DNA from: Alkalihalobacillus sp. LMS39
Lineage (GTDB): Bacteria > Bacillota > Bacilli > Bacillales > Bacillaceae_F
Assembly (NCBI RefSeq): GCF_022812285.1
Contig: NZ_CP093300.1
Coordinates: forward strand, 3,658,001 to 3,722,000
DNA length: 64,000 nt
Direction of reading: 5' to 3'
The notes under the pieces were generated by a model. The model ran no database searches. It worked only from the letters and a program-made list of their open reading frames with translations, and was not told where the DNA came from. Shown here piece after piece: positions 7,644 through 16,083 of the stretch. The translations under genes and the position numbers were made by a program. The first letter of the stretch is position 1. Every line of letters begins with the position of its first letter.

Positions 7644-9262
7644 TCTGTTATCATCCTAATCGTAAGCCTTTTTACACGAGCAATAAGTTCAGGTAAACTA
7701 AACGGTTTTGTTAAATAATCATCTGCTCCAAGCTCTAATGCTTTTACAATATCTTTTTCACTTTTTCTGCCTGTTAACATTAATACCATGGCATTTTTCC
7801 CATTCGGGTGTTTCCGCAATTTTTGTAGCACTTCTAGTCCATCCATTCTCGGCATAATCCCATCTAAAATGACTAAATTTTTCCCAGGTTGTGTGTGCCA
7901 TTTTGATTCAAAAAAAGCTTCACCTTCTCTGAACGAAGAAATTTCAATCGCATAATGACCAATCTTTAATTTCTCAAGCTGTTCGGATACAATTTGATGC
8001 ACGATCGTATCATCATCGATAATTCCGATTCGAAGCACTTTTTTCTGGATCTGGTACGTTTCTTTACTATTATAAATTACGACCGCTTTTCGTCCTGCTG
8101 CCTTTGCTTCATAGAGCGCTTGATCAGCATGTTTCATATAAGTATCGATGTCGGTATTCTCGTCATTCACTTCAACGATACCTGAAGAAAATGTGCTAGT
8201 GAACGTTTTGTTTTCATTTGTTGGAAACTCTATTTTCGAAAATCCTTTTAATAATCGCTCTATAAAAATTTTGGAATCTTCTTTTGTTGTTCTTGGCAAA
8301 ATCAAAACAAATTCTTCCCCACCGTAACGGATGAAAAAATCAGAATGTCGTTTAGCCTTTTTGACATAATTGGAAAACTCTCTTAACACAATGTCACCGA
8401 TATCATGACCATATAAGTCATTCACTTGTTTAAAATGGTCTAGGTCAATCAAGACAATCGAAAATGGGTCTTTTGAGCGTTTAAATTCATAAAGCTGACG
8501 TTCCACCTCAATCGAAAAAAACTTTCGATTAAAAGCACCAGTTAATTCATCAATTAAAACAGCCTCACTGATCATTTCTTTATATTTCAAACGGTTTTCT
8601 AGACGAGCAACGATCTCTTCAATAAAGATTGGTTTCGCTACAAAATCTACTGCACCCATTTGAAAGCTTTTTACTACCGTTTCCTTCGAATTATCAGTAC
8701 TCATCATAAAAACCGGGATAAATAAGCTATGTGATTTCTCTAACATCTTTTTTAAAACATCAAAACCATTTTTGTCAGGTAAATTGACATCAAGAAGGAC
8801 ACAATCCGGCTTTTGATTATAAAAAACTTGAATGGCTTTTTTAGCTGTTAATGCAGCAAGTACCATATATCCTTGCTGTTCTAAATTTGTTTTTAAGAAG
8901 GTAACCATATCAATATCATCATCAACAATTAACACCAGTTTATTCTGTTCATCTTTCTTTTGATATTTGATTGGTTCAATCGGTAATATCGTTTCCTGCT
9001 CTTCTTTTCCTAATAACTGCCCTAACGGCGCAGTGTAACATTTCCACTCATCCGGGTACCACTCATCTTTTTCCAAGGTGTTAATTTCTTCTAATACATG
9101 ATCTGCGATAGTTGCCAGTTCATGTAATTCAATTGATGCCGCTGTTCCTTTTAATGAATGAAAAAAACGATAAAACTCTTTGCCATCAATTTTCTCTTTT
9201 TGTTCCCATTCAAGAAGAGTTTGTTTACACCGAGCAATTAATAATTTTTGATATTTTTTCAT
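7640..9262 (-). CDS. HPt-REC-GGDEF-REC diguanylate cyclase
   Basis: First gene of the operon, 540 residues. Domains in order: HPt with phospho-accepting His35 in FHSLKGTA; receiver 1 (about 108-225; Asp158 in LLDVNLP, Lys210); GGDEF cyclase (about 235-398) with an intact active site GGEEF (314-318); receiver 2 (about 411-530; Asp467 in ILDGIMP, Lys519). RHSD (305-308) lies five residues before the active site, which is the RxxD inhibitory site that binds product c-di-GMP. It should therefore be an active, feedback-limited cyclase controlled by phosphorylation. GGGGAGG lies 9 nt upstream of the ATG. It fuses the HPt module that the hybrid kinase needs. Confidence 0.9.
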   Translation of the reverse strand: MKKYQKLLIARCKQTLLEWEQKEKIDGKEFYRFFHSLKGTAASIELHELATIADHVLEEINTLEKDEWYPDEWKCYTAPLGQLLGKEEQETILPIEPIKYQKKDEQNKLVLIVDDDIDMVTFLKTNLEQQGYMVLAALTAKKAIQVFYNQKPDCVLLDVNLPDKNGFDVLKKMLEKSHSLFIPVFMMSTDNSKETVVKSFQMGAVDFVAKPIFIEEIVARLENRLKYKEMISEAVLIDELTGAFNRKFFSIEVERQLYEFKRSKDPFSIVLIDLDHFKQVNDLYGHDIGDIVLREFSNYVKKAKRHSDFFIRYGGEEFVLILPRTTKEDSKIFIERLLKGFSKIEFPTNENKTFTSTFSSGIVEVNDENTDIDTYMKHADQALYEAKAAGRKAVVIYNSKETYQIQKKVLRIGIIDDDTIVHQIVSEQLEKLKIGHYAIEISSFREGEAFFESKWHTQPGKNLVILDGIMPRMDGLEVLQKLRKHPNGKNAMVLMLTGRKSEKDIVKALELGADDYLTKPFSLPELIARVKRLTIRMITE

Positions 9263-9345
9263 TCTACTTACCTCCCCTATCTCAAACCCGATCCCTCGGT
9301 GCTTTTTCTTTTTCTATCTACAAAATGCGAGAGAATTACAACTTC

Positions 9346-9388
9346 GGGGATATCTACAAAAGCTCGTAAAGCCTTTATAAATATCCCC
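9346..9388. repeat. Inverted repeat upstream of the signalling operon
   Basis: GGGGATAT (9346-9353) and ATATCCCC (9381-9388) form a perfect 8-bp stem with a 27-nt loop in the gap between the BCCT gene and the first gene of the signalling operon. There is no T-run on the minus strand, so it is not a simple terminator. It may be an operator or leader structure. Confidence 0.45.
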
Positions 9389-9406
9389 TTCTATTCCATA
9401 TAATTT

Positions 9407-11065
9407 TTAGAGATTTTTTTTGTTTTCAGTTTCCTTCATTGTTTCTTCCTCATTTATTTCTTCTAGGATTTCTTCTTTTACTTCTTCCTTTATATCTTCA
9501 TATACCTCTTCACGTATTTCTTCTTTTAATTTATCTAATTGCTTTTCTTGTTTCTTTTTCCGTTCAGTTTGCAAGTCAGTATTTAACATCATGAAAATAG
9601 AAATGGTCATAAAAACCATAATGACAGCAAACGGGAGTGCGGCAATAATCGAAGCGGTTTGTAAGCCTTGTAATCCTCCGCTAAGCAAAAGAACACTTGC
9701 TGTTGCAGCAATTAAAAAGCCCCACACAACTTTAACATACATATACGGATTAAGACTTCCCCTTGATGTCATAGCTCCTAACACATACGATGCTGAATCC
9801 GCAGATGTAATAAAGAAAATCAAAATTAAAATGACCGCTATGCCACTCATAAGCCCGCCTAAAGGAAGCTCAGCTAATGTTGCAAATAAAGCAAGCTCGA
9901 CATTAGATGAAACAACTTCTGCAATTTGATGACCACCTGTAATGTCTAAATGAAGGGCTGTCCCACCAAATGCAGTAAACCATATTAGTCCCAATACAGA
10001 CGGGACAAGCAAAACTCCAAATACAAATTCTCGAATCGTTCGCCCACGTGAAATACGCGCAATGAACAATCCCATAAATGGAGCCCAAGAAATATGCCAA
10101 GCCCAAAAGAATATTGTATATGCTCCAAGCCAAACACTTCCAGAGAATGGATTCATCGTCAAACTCATTGGTATGACGTTTGAAATATAACCTCCTAATG
10201 TCGTAACAAAGCTTTCAGCAATAAACAAAGTTGGGCCAAATATAATCATAAATAATAGTAATATGCCCGCAATTGTTAAATTTGTAACACTTAAAATTCG
10301 AATTCCTCGATTTAATCCAGAGGCTGCTGAAAAAATAAACAAAATTGTCACAATAAAGATGACGACCATTTGTGTAATAACTGTATTTGGAATCGGAGTT
10401 AAAAATGATAACCCTCCTGTAATTTGAATCGCACTTAATCCAAATGTAGTGGCAACACCTGTTGCTGTAGCTAATACAGCTAATACATCAATTCCTCGAC
10501 CATACCAACTATCAACTTTCTTTCCGATTAACGGGTAAAAAGCAGAGCTAATTAACGCTGGTTGCTCTTTTCTAAATTGCACATAAGCTAGAGCCAATGC
10601 CACTAAGGAAAAAATCGCCCATGGATGCAAAGCCCAATGGAACACCGAGTATCGTAATCCCATTCTTGCTGCCTCCGTTGTTTCCGCTGCAATGCCGGGA
10701 GGAGGATCCATATAATATAGAACAGGCTCGGCAACTCCCCAGAAAACAAATCCAACACCTATGCCCGCTGAAAATAACATCCCAACCCAAGTATAATAGG
10801 AGTATTCTGGTTTATCATTTTGTTTTCCTAATCGTAATTTACCGAATGGACTTATCGCTAAAAATAATACAAATGCAATAAAAAAAGCAGTCACAAGCAT
10901 ATAAAACCAACCAAAATTCTCAATGGTTACGCCTAACAAATAATCAGCCGTATTCGCTAACGATTGTGGAGAGACAACACCCCATAAAACAAATAAAAAA
11001 ACAAGGATGGCTGAAATAATAAAAACACTACCTGGTTTCTTTTTATTATAAGAATAATTTTCCAT
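9407..11065 (-). CDS. BCCT-family betaine/choline-type transporter
   Basis: 552 residues with about 12 membrane helices. Family signatures are FSAGIGVGFVFWGVAEPV, FWAWHISWAPFMGLFIAR (tryptophan-rich substrate box) and FITSADSASYVLG. BCCT carriers take up compatible solutes such as glycine betaine, usually with sodium; OpuD-like uptake is the likely role, but the substrate is not proven. The cytoplasmic C-terminus (about the last 55 residues) is an unusual highly charged Glu/Lys helix with repeated KEEI/EE units. In related BetP the C-terminal helix senses osmotic stress. I saw no strong ribosome site before the ATG. It is divergent from msrAB. Confidence 0.88.
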   Translation of the reverse strand: MENYSYNKKKPGSVFIISAILVFLFVLWGVVSPQSLANTADYLLGVTIENFGWFYMLVTAFFIAFVLFLAISPFGKLRLGKQNDKPEYSYYTWVGMLFSAGIGVGFVFWGVAEPVLYYMDPPPGIAAETTEAARMGLRYSVFHWALHPWAIFSLVALALAYVQFRKEQPALISSAFYPLIGKKVDSWYGRGIDVLAVLATATGVATTFGLSAIQITGGLSFLTPIPNTVITQMVVIFIVTILFIFSAASGLNRGIRILSVTNLTIAGILLLFMIIFGPTLFIAESFVTTLGGYISNVIPMSLTMNPFSGSVWLGAYTIFFWAWHISWAPFMGLFIARISRGRTIREFVFGVLLVPSVLGLIWFTAFGGTALHLDITGGHQIAEVVSSNVELALFATLAELPLGGLMSGIAVILILIFFITSADSASYVLGAMTSRGSLNPYMYVKVVWGFLIAATASVLLLSGGLQGLQTASIIAALPFAVIMVFMTISIFMMLNTDLQTERKKKQEKQLDKLKEEIREEVYEDIKEEVKEEILEEINEEETMKETENKKNL

Positions 11066-11203
11066 TTAGTTTTTCGTGTAGGTAAAAATCCCCTACACTA
11101 CCCTCCAATCTCTAAATTTTTCCATTCGTTTGTAAGCGTATTGTTTATTTACCTATTTATCGTTTCCGTTAAACCTATAATTATGAAAAAACGACATGTC
11201 CTT

Positions 11204-11229
11204 CTTCTTTCATGAGCGTATGAAAGAAG
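11204..11229. promoter_or_regulatory. Perfect 10-bp palindrome between divergent genes
   Basis: CTTCTTTCAT (11204-11213) and ATGAAAGAAG (11220-11229) form a perfect inverted repeat with a 6-nt spacer. It lies about 20 nt upstream of a TATACT -10 candidate (11248-11253) for msrAB and 140 nt from the BCCT start. The placement suits a dimeric regulator's operator; which regulator is unknown. Confidence 0.45.
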
Positions 11230-11293
11230 TGTGTAAGGAAATCATGGTATACTAAATAGGTAGAAATTATACATACGAAAGGAAGGACGTAAA

Positions 11294-12259
11294 TTGACAA
11301 ACCAAAGAAAATTCGAAAAAGCAACTTTTGCTGGGGGTTGTTTTTGGTGTATGGTCTCTCCTTTTGATAAACAACCCGGGATTGAAAGCGTCATTTCCGG
11401 TTATACAGGTGGCCACACAGAAAACCCTACATATGAAGAAGTATGCACAAATGAAACAGGTCATTATGAGGCAGTCGAAATTACATTTGATCCCGACGTG
11501 TTCCCATACGAGAAATTATTAGAACTGTTTTGGCAACAAATTGATCCAACCGACCCAGGTGGTCAATTTCATGACCGAGGACACTCCTACCAAACCGTTA
11601 TTTTTTATCATAATGACAATCAAAAAAAAGTAGCTGAGCAATCAAAAGAAACACTCCAACAAAGCAGCAAGTTTTCAAAACCAATTGTCACGCAAATTCT
11701 TCCTGCTCGAGCTTTTTATCCAGCAGAAGACTATCATCAAGACTACTATAAGAAAAATCCCTTACGATATAAACATTATCGCAAAGGATCTGGACGAGAA
11801 GATTATATAAAAACGACATGGGGGAATGGTTTTTCCAAAGAAGAATTAAAAGAAAAGCTAACACCAATTCAATATGAAGTGACACAAAATAACGGGACTG
11901 AACGACCGTTTATGAATGAATTTTGGAATGATGAACGGGAAGGCATTTATGTGGATATCGTTTCCGGTGAACCCTTGTTTAGTTCATTAGACAAATATGA
12001 TGCCGGTTGTGGATGGCCAAGCTTTACAAAACCTATTCATGTTGAAACAGTTGAAGAAAAAGCCGATTTTACACACAACATGGTGCGCACAGAGGTTCGT
12101 AGTAAGCAAGCCGACTCACACCTAGGACATGTATTCCCAGATGGGCCTGGCCCAGATGGTTTACGCTATTGTATTAACTCCGCCGCTTTACGCTTTATTC
12201 CTAAAGAAGATTTAGAAAAAGAAGGGTATGGGCGGTATTTGACTTTATTTACCGGTTAA
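11294..12259 (+). CDS. msrAB: Fused peptide methionine sulfoxide reductase MsrA/MsrB
   Basis: 321 residues. The N-terminal MsrA domain carries the catalytic GCFWC motif (near residues 15-19), and the MsrB domain (about 170-315) carries [17 protein letters not shown] and the catalytic Cys in [12 protein letters not shown]. Together they reduce the S and R epimers of methionine sulfoxide in oxidised proteins with thioredoxin as donor. The CxxC zinc pairs found in some MsrB proteins are absent. The start is TTG with AAGGAAGGA 7-8 nt upstream. There is no signal peptide, so it should be cytoplasmic. Confidence 0.95.
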   Translation: MTNQRKFEKATFAGGCFWCMVSPFDKQPGIESVISGYTGGHTENPTYEEVCTNETGHYEAVEITFDPDVFPYEKLLELFWQQIDPTDPGGQFHDRGHSYQTVIFYHNDNQKKVAEQSKETLQQSSKFSKPIVTQILPARAFYPAEDYHQDYYKKNPLRYKHYRKGSGREDYIKTTWGNGFSKEELKEKLTPIQYEVTQNNGTERPFMNEFWNDEREGIYVDIVSGEPLFSSLDKYDAGCGWPSFTKPIHVETVEEKADFTHNMVRTEVRSKQADSHLGHVFPDGPGPDGLRYCINSAALRFIPKEDLEKEGYGRYLTLFTG

Positions 12260-12298
12260 TTTTCATCAACTTACTACTACACACTACATCAAAATATT

Positions 12299-12328
12299 CA
12301 GCCTTAAGCCACAAGTAGCTTAAGGCTG
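12299..12328. terminator. Bidirectional terminator overlapping a stop codon
   Basis: CAGCCTTAAGC (12299-12309) pairs with GCTTAAGGCTG (12318-12328). The minus-strand lipoprotein's stop codon (12320-12322) is inside the stem. It ends both converging genes. Confidence 0.65.
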
Positions 12329-12838
12329 AATGTAAAACCGATCTATCCATCGTTCTCTTATTCTATCTTCGTTAACAACGGGATCAATAATTTCATCTAG
12401 CCATTTTTGTTCATCCGTTGAGTAATCAGCTAAAGGACGATTCACTAGCTGTTCTGCATCACTTCGTTTTAACTCTAAAGTACCACTATTTTCTCGGTCA
12501 ATCACTTTAATCTTAATTGTGTCAATCGAATCCAGTAGAATTAAATAGCTTAAAGCATTATTTAAAATAATTTTTTCAGAAATTTCATCATCTTTCTTTA
12601 ACAAAAACCGCTCACTTTCCATTAATGCTGTATGGTAATGAATCGATAGCGTATCTTTTCCAATATCAAACGACTTGTAAATTTGATTCCCTGGTAACGT
12701 TTGGCTTATTGCAATTACATCATCTTTTAAGGTCCCTGTTTTCACATAGTGAATTGGCGCAAATGTCGCTTCCATTTTTTGAGTACAACCGACAATGATA
12801 AAAAGGAAACACACAAACATAAACCATTTTCTTTTCAT
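12320..12838 (-). CDS. Small lipoprotein of unknown function
   Basis: 172 residues with a type-II signal peptide: MKRKWF, a hydrophobic core, then lipobox IVGC with Cys18 as lipidated residue. The mature part has charged helices and no recognised domain. GGGGGTG sits before the ATG. It begins 17 nt after the GntR-type regulator and is probably co-transcribed with it, so it may be the regulator's main target. Confidence 0.65.
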   Translation of the reverse strand: MKRKWFMFVCFLFIIVGCTQKMEATFAPIHYVKTGTLKDDVIAISQTLPGNQIYKSFDIGKDTLSIHYHTALMESERFLLKKDDEISEKIILNNALSYLILLDSIDTIKIKVIDRENSGTLELKRSDAEQLVNRPLADYSTDEQKWLDEIIDPVVNEDRIRERWIDRFYIQP

Positions 12839-12855
12839 AAAAACACCCCCACCAC

Positions 12856-13245
12856 TTATTTATTTTTATCCATTAAATCCAAATTTAGTTCGTCCACCCA
12901 CTGCTTTAGCTGGTCATTAGATATCCCTAAGTATTTACATTCAATAATCAATTTTTCAATATCTTTTTTTATTTTATGCTTCTGTTTTTCCGTCACTTCT
13001 TGGGACTCAAACTCAGCAATAAATGTCCCTTTTCCCCTAACCGTGACTATCACTCCTTGTCTCTCTAACTCTTTATAAGCTTTAGCAACCGTGTTAGGAT
13101 TAATGACGATTTGAGCGGAGAGCTCACGTACAGAAGGTAATTTATCATCCGGCTTTAAAAGTCCCCTTGCACACATTTCTTTTATTTGCTGTATGACTTG
13201 TTCATACAAGGCAACATTAGTTTTCGGATCTATTCGTATAAACAT
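12856..13245 (-). CDS. GntR-family regulator, YtrA subfamily
   Basis: 129 residues: an N-terminal winged helix-turn-helix (about 10-77; LYEQVIQQIKEMC, LPSVRELSAQIVINPNTVAKAY, LERQGVIVTVRGKGTF) and only a short helical C-terminus, which defines the YtrA subfamily. These proteins usually repress a neighbouring ABC transporter operon. None is adjacent here, only a lipoprotein gene. A near-palindrome resembling a YtrA-type operator lies 24 nt upstream of the start. Confidence 0.88.
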   Translation of the reverse strand: MFIRIDPKTNVALYEQVIQQIKEMCARGLLKPDDKLPSVRELSAQIVINPNTVAKAYKELERQGVIVTVRGKGTFIAEFESQEVTEKQKHKIKKDIEKLIIECKYLGISNDQLKQWVDELNLDLMDKNK

Positions 13246-13268
13246 GAATACACCACACTTCCTCTTCT

Positions 13269-13293
13269 AGTGTATTACTCTATGTATTACACT
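13269..13293. promoter_or_regulatory. Candidate operator for the YtrA-type repressor
   Basis: AGTGTATTAC (13269-13278) and GTATTACACT (13284-13293) match as an inverted repeat at 8 of 10 positions with a 5-nt centre. The position just upstream of the regulator gene suggests autoregulation. Confidence 0.5.
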
Positions 13294-13431
13294 TAATACA
13301 ATATTTTATTTTTTTTCCTGTGTCAACCTAATTTTCACTTATTTCCTCTTCCTGTTTTGGAAACGACTAAAAAGGAAATAAAAGAATACAATGAAAAATA
13401 AGAATCTCACATTACAAATGGAGGGATATAC

Positions 13432-14808
13432 ATGTCTTATCGAATAGAACGAGATACATTAGGCGAAATGAAAGTTCCAGTTGAAAAATTATGGGGGGCT
13501 CAAACACAACGAAGTTTGGAAAATTTCAAAATTGGGAAAGAAAAAATGCCAGAAGAAATGATTCAAGCTTTTGCGATATTAAAAAAATCTTGTGCGAGGG
13601 CGAATGAACGATTACATAATATGAGTAAGGTTAAAGCCGATATCATTAGCGAAGTATGTGATGATATTTTATCTGGTGGGTATGAAGACCATTTTCCCCT
13701 CGTTGTTTGGCAAACGGGAAGTGGAACACAATCCAATATGAACATGAATGAAGTCATTTCGTATGAAGCGAATAATCGTTTAGAACAAATGGGAGAAGAC
13801 ACAAGAATTCACCCTAATGATGATGTGAATCAATCCCAAAGTTCAAATGATACATTTCCAACAGCGATGCATATTGCCGCTTTAGTAAAAACAGAAGAAG
13901 AACTTCTTCCTGCTCTAAGACATTTGATTAACACCTTGATTGAAAAAGAACAAAAATATGCTACACTCATAAAAATTGGTCGAACACATCTTCAAGATGC
14001 TACCCCACTAACACTCGGACAAGAAATAAGTGGTTGGAGAAAGATGCTAGAAAAATCGTTAGCGATGATTTCCTCAAGCTTATCATCATTACATGAATTG
14101 GCGATCGGAGGAACAGCTGTAGGTACGGGTATTAATGCGCATCCTGACTTTGGAAAGCTAGTGGCTGAAGAAATAAGTCTAATAACGAATAAATCTTTTA
14201 CCTCAGCCGACAACAAGTTTCACGCACTCACTAGTCACGACGAGCTTGTGTTTGTTCATGGCGCATTAAAAGCATTAGCAGCAGATTTCATGAAAATAGC
14301 GAATGACATCCGCTGGTTAGCTAGTGGACCTCGCTCTGGTATTGGTGAACTCACAATTCCTGCAAATGAACCAGGAAGTTCAATTATGCCTGGAAAAGTA
14401 AACCCAACCCAAAGTGAAGCAGTGACAATGGTTTGTGCGCAAGTAATGGGAAATGATGCAACGATTGGGTTTGCAGCGAGTCAGGGAAATTTTGAATTAA
14501 ATGTCTTTAAGCCGGTTATTATTTATAATTATCTTCAATCCGTTCAATTGTTGTCTGATTCATTACATTCCTTTACGGAAAAATGTGCGGTCGGAATTGA
14601 AGCAAATGAGCAAATTATAAAAAAACATCTTGAACATTCCTTAATGTTAGTCACTGCCCTTAACCCTCACATTGGATATGAAAAAGCAGCGAAAATAGCC
14701 AAAACAGCTCATGAAAAAGGATTGACGTTAAAAGCAGCCGCATTAGAAACGAAACTGTTGACTGCTGAACAATTTGATGAATTTGTAAAACCTGAAAACA
14801 TGGTATAA
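13432..14808 (+). CDS. fumC: Class II fumarate hydratase
   Basis: 458 residues, the usual length for the class II enzyme (called citG/fumC in Bacillus), which interconverts fumarate and malate in the TCA cycle. Signatures are [36 protein letters not shown] and the superfamily signature [15 protein letters not shown]. The ATG has GGAGGGA 6 nt upstream. The TAA stop (14806-14808) is also the first base triplet of a dispersed repeat element, so the gene's 3' end has been captured or trimmed by that element. Confidence 0.96.
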   Translation: MSYRIERDTLGEMKVPVEKLWGAQTQRSLENFKIGKEKMPEEMIQAFAILKKSCARANERLHNMSKVKADIISEVCDDILSGGYEDHFPLVVWQTGSGTQSNMNMNEVISYEANNRLEQMGEDTRIHPNDDVNQSQSSNDTFPTAMHIAALVKTEEELLPALRHLINTLIEKEQKYATLIKIGRTHLQDATPLTLGQEISGWRKMLEKSLAMISSSLSSLHELAIGGTAVGTGINAHPDFGKLVAEEISLITNKSFTSADNKFHALTSHDELVFVHGALKALAADFMKIANDIRWLASGPRSGIGELTIPANEPGSSIMPGKVNPTQSEAVTMVCAQVMGNDATIGFAASQGNFELNVFKPVIIYNYLQSVQLLSDSLHSFTEKCAVGIEANEQIIKKHLEHSLMLVTALNPHIGYEKAAKIAKTAHEKGLTLKAAALETKLLTAEQFDEFVKPENMV

Positions 14809-14900
14809 GAAAAACGTGGGAGCGTCTTTTCTTTCAAGAATAAGCTTTCAATACATCAGCTGCTAGACCAAAATTATTATGCTTCCTCATTTGTCTCATT
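14806..14900 (+). repeat. Dispersed repeat family A, short copy A1
   Basis: Begins TAAGAAAAACG and continues GAGCGTCTT, TTTCAAG, AATAAGCTTTCAA, TGCTAGACCAAAATT. These are the two ends of the family A element without its central structured part. It lies directly behind fumC. With the family B pair that follows it fills the 367-nt gap between fumC and the gene at 15176. Confidence 0.65.
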
Positions 14901-14910
14901 TTTGCGGTCA

Positions 14911-15085
14911 GAACAGCCGTTATTTGTGAACATGATACGGGTTTCCGTTTTTTAGCGGCCACAGGAGCACTTATTCACGCAAAAGCAACTCTATTCCTAG
15001 CGATATATTATCATTAACTGCTCCTGTGTCCGCCAACGTTCCAAAACGCTAGCCATGTTCACAGATAACGGTTTTCATGGCCGCT
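14911..15085. repeat. Family B elements in inverted pair
   Basis: One copy runs forward (about 14911-14975; GCGGTCAGAACAGCCG, TTTGTGAACATGATACGGG, TTTTTTAGCGGCCACAGGAG) and a second runs in reverse (about 15016-15085; CTGCTCCTGTGTCCGC, CATGTTCACAGATAACGG, CATGGCCGC). Together they can form a long imperfect hairpin. A third, forward copy is at 62893-62965. Confidence 0.6.
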
Positions 15086-15128
15086 TACTTCCCATAAACA
15101 CCAAAATCACTAACGCGATAAACTCGAA

Positions 15129-15170
15129 AACACTCCAATCGAAATTCCTTTCAATTGGAGTGTTTCCTTT
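15129..15170. terminator. Hairpin terminator
   Basis: AACACTCCAAT (15129-15139) pairs with ATTGGAGTGTT (15154-15164). It lies 6 nt past the stop of the minus-strand gene at 15176. Confidence 0.65.
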
Positions 15171-15175
15171 TACAT

Positions 15176-15370
15176 TCATTGGGTCATTTCCGACATTTCG
15201 TCCCATGTGTAGCGTACAACATATTTGTCACTTTTTAGTTTTTTAATTTCTACACATGGCCCAATTTCATAGCCGTTCTGCCAATTATCTTCTAGCTTTG
15301 CTTTTAAACAACCGGCTTGAAATTTAGAATGAAATGTCTGTTTCCAATAAATCCACCTCGGTTTTTGCAT
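15176..15370 (-). CDS. Uncharacterised 64-residue protein
   Basis: Begins MQKPRWIYWKQTF and contains GYEIGPCVEIKKL and KYVVRYTWDEMSE. It has two Cys, a high Lys/Trp/Tyr content and probably beta structure. AGAGGT lies only 3-4 nt before the ATG, so the start is uncertain. A terminator follows the stop, which supports expression. No family is recognised. Confidence 0.45.
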   Translation of the reverse strand: MQKPRWIYWKQTFHSKFQAGCLKAKLEDNWQNGYEIGPCVEIKKLKSDKYVVRYTWDEMSEMTQ

Positions 15371-15413
15371 TTACCTCTTGCCTTTCCAATATTCTCATGT
15401 ATAGTGTACCCGT

Positions 15414-15965
15414 TTACCCAATTAAATCTTCTTCTTCTCTTTTCTTTATCTCATTTCGATCTCGTTTTTCTTCGCGGTCACGAAGGCGATGCGCTAATCT
15501 TGCAGCAGCACTCGCAGCTATACTACAAACTAAGTCATCTAAAAACGTATGTGTTTGTTTTTTATTTTTATCTAAATCTTCAATAATTCCATATTTCGCT
15601 TTGTCTAAATAGCCAAAAGTCGTCACAGCAATACTACCAAAGCCAAACACAGAACCAAGAGCAATCGTTTCATCTACACCGAATAATCCTTCATCTGATG
15701 TAATTAATGATTGAAGGGGTTCTGAAAGTTTTCCTTGCTCTGCTAATTTATCTAATTCAACCCCTACTAAAATCGCATGTTGAATTTCTCGTTTCCACAA
15801 CACTGCATTTGCACTTTCAATACAATCTTCCATTTCTAATGTTGGATTATACTTTACTTGAAGTTCATACACAATTTGAGCAATCGCTTCAATGGTTACG
15901 CCTCTTTCTTGCAATAGCTTTCTTGCCGCATCTTCAACAATATCGCATGGTACAGGTAGTTTCAT
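15414..15965 (-). CDS. Phosphatidylglycerophosphatase A family protein (YutG-like)
   Basis: 183 residues from the ATG at 15965, chosen because GGAGGGG lies 5 nt upstream. Features are RGVTIEAIAQIVYELQ, FGFGSIAVTTFGYLDK and THTFLDDLVCSIAASAAARLAHRLRD. This matches the PgpA/YutG family, which removes phosphate from phosphatidylglycerophosphate in phospholipid synthesis; the cytosolic Bacillus branch is less well characterised. The C-terminus adds a strongly charged Arg/Lys/Glu tail of about 25 residues. Confidence 0.75.
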   Translation of the reverse strand: MKLPVPCDIVEDAARKLLQERGVTIEAIAQIVYELQVKYNPTLEMEDCIESANAVLWKREIQHAILVGVELDKLAEQGKLSEPLQSLITSDEGLFGVDETIALGSVFGFGSIAVTTFGYLDKAKYGIIEDLDKNKKQTHTFLDDLVCSIAASAAARLAHRLRDREEKRDRNEIKKREEEDLIG

Positions 15966-16083
15966 TGTTTCCCCTCCTTGGCTGTATTTTACCACATTTT
16001 ATGCAAACTAGGCTAAAATGAAGCTACCTTTGTGGTACACTAAAAATGGTCATTTACTTTTGAATTGAGGAGGTCATTTTTTT

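Noticed and set aside
9420-9929. 169-codon plus-strand frame opposite the BCCT gene, Ser-rich
   Set aside because: It is the complement of the Glu/Lys-rich C-terminal tail and membrane helices; no ribosome site and the opposite frame has a clear family match.
15334-15612. 92-codon plus-strand frame overlapping the pgpA-like gene
   Set aside because: It is the antisense shadow of the charged C-terminal tail of the pgpA-like gene, without a ribosome site.
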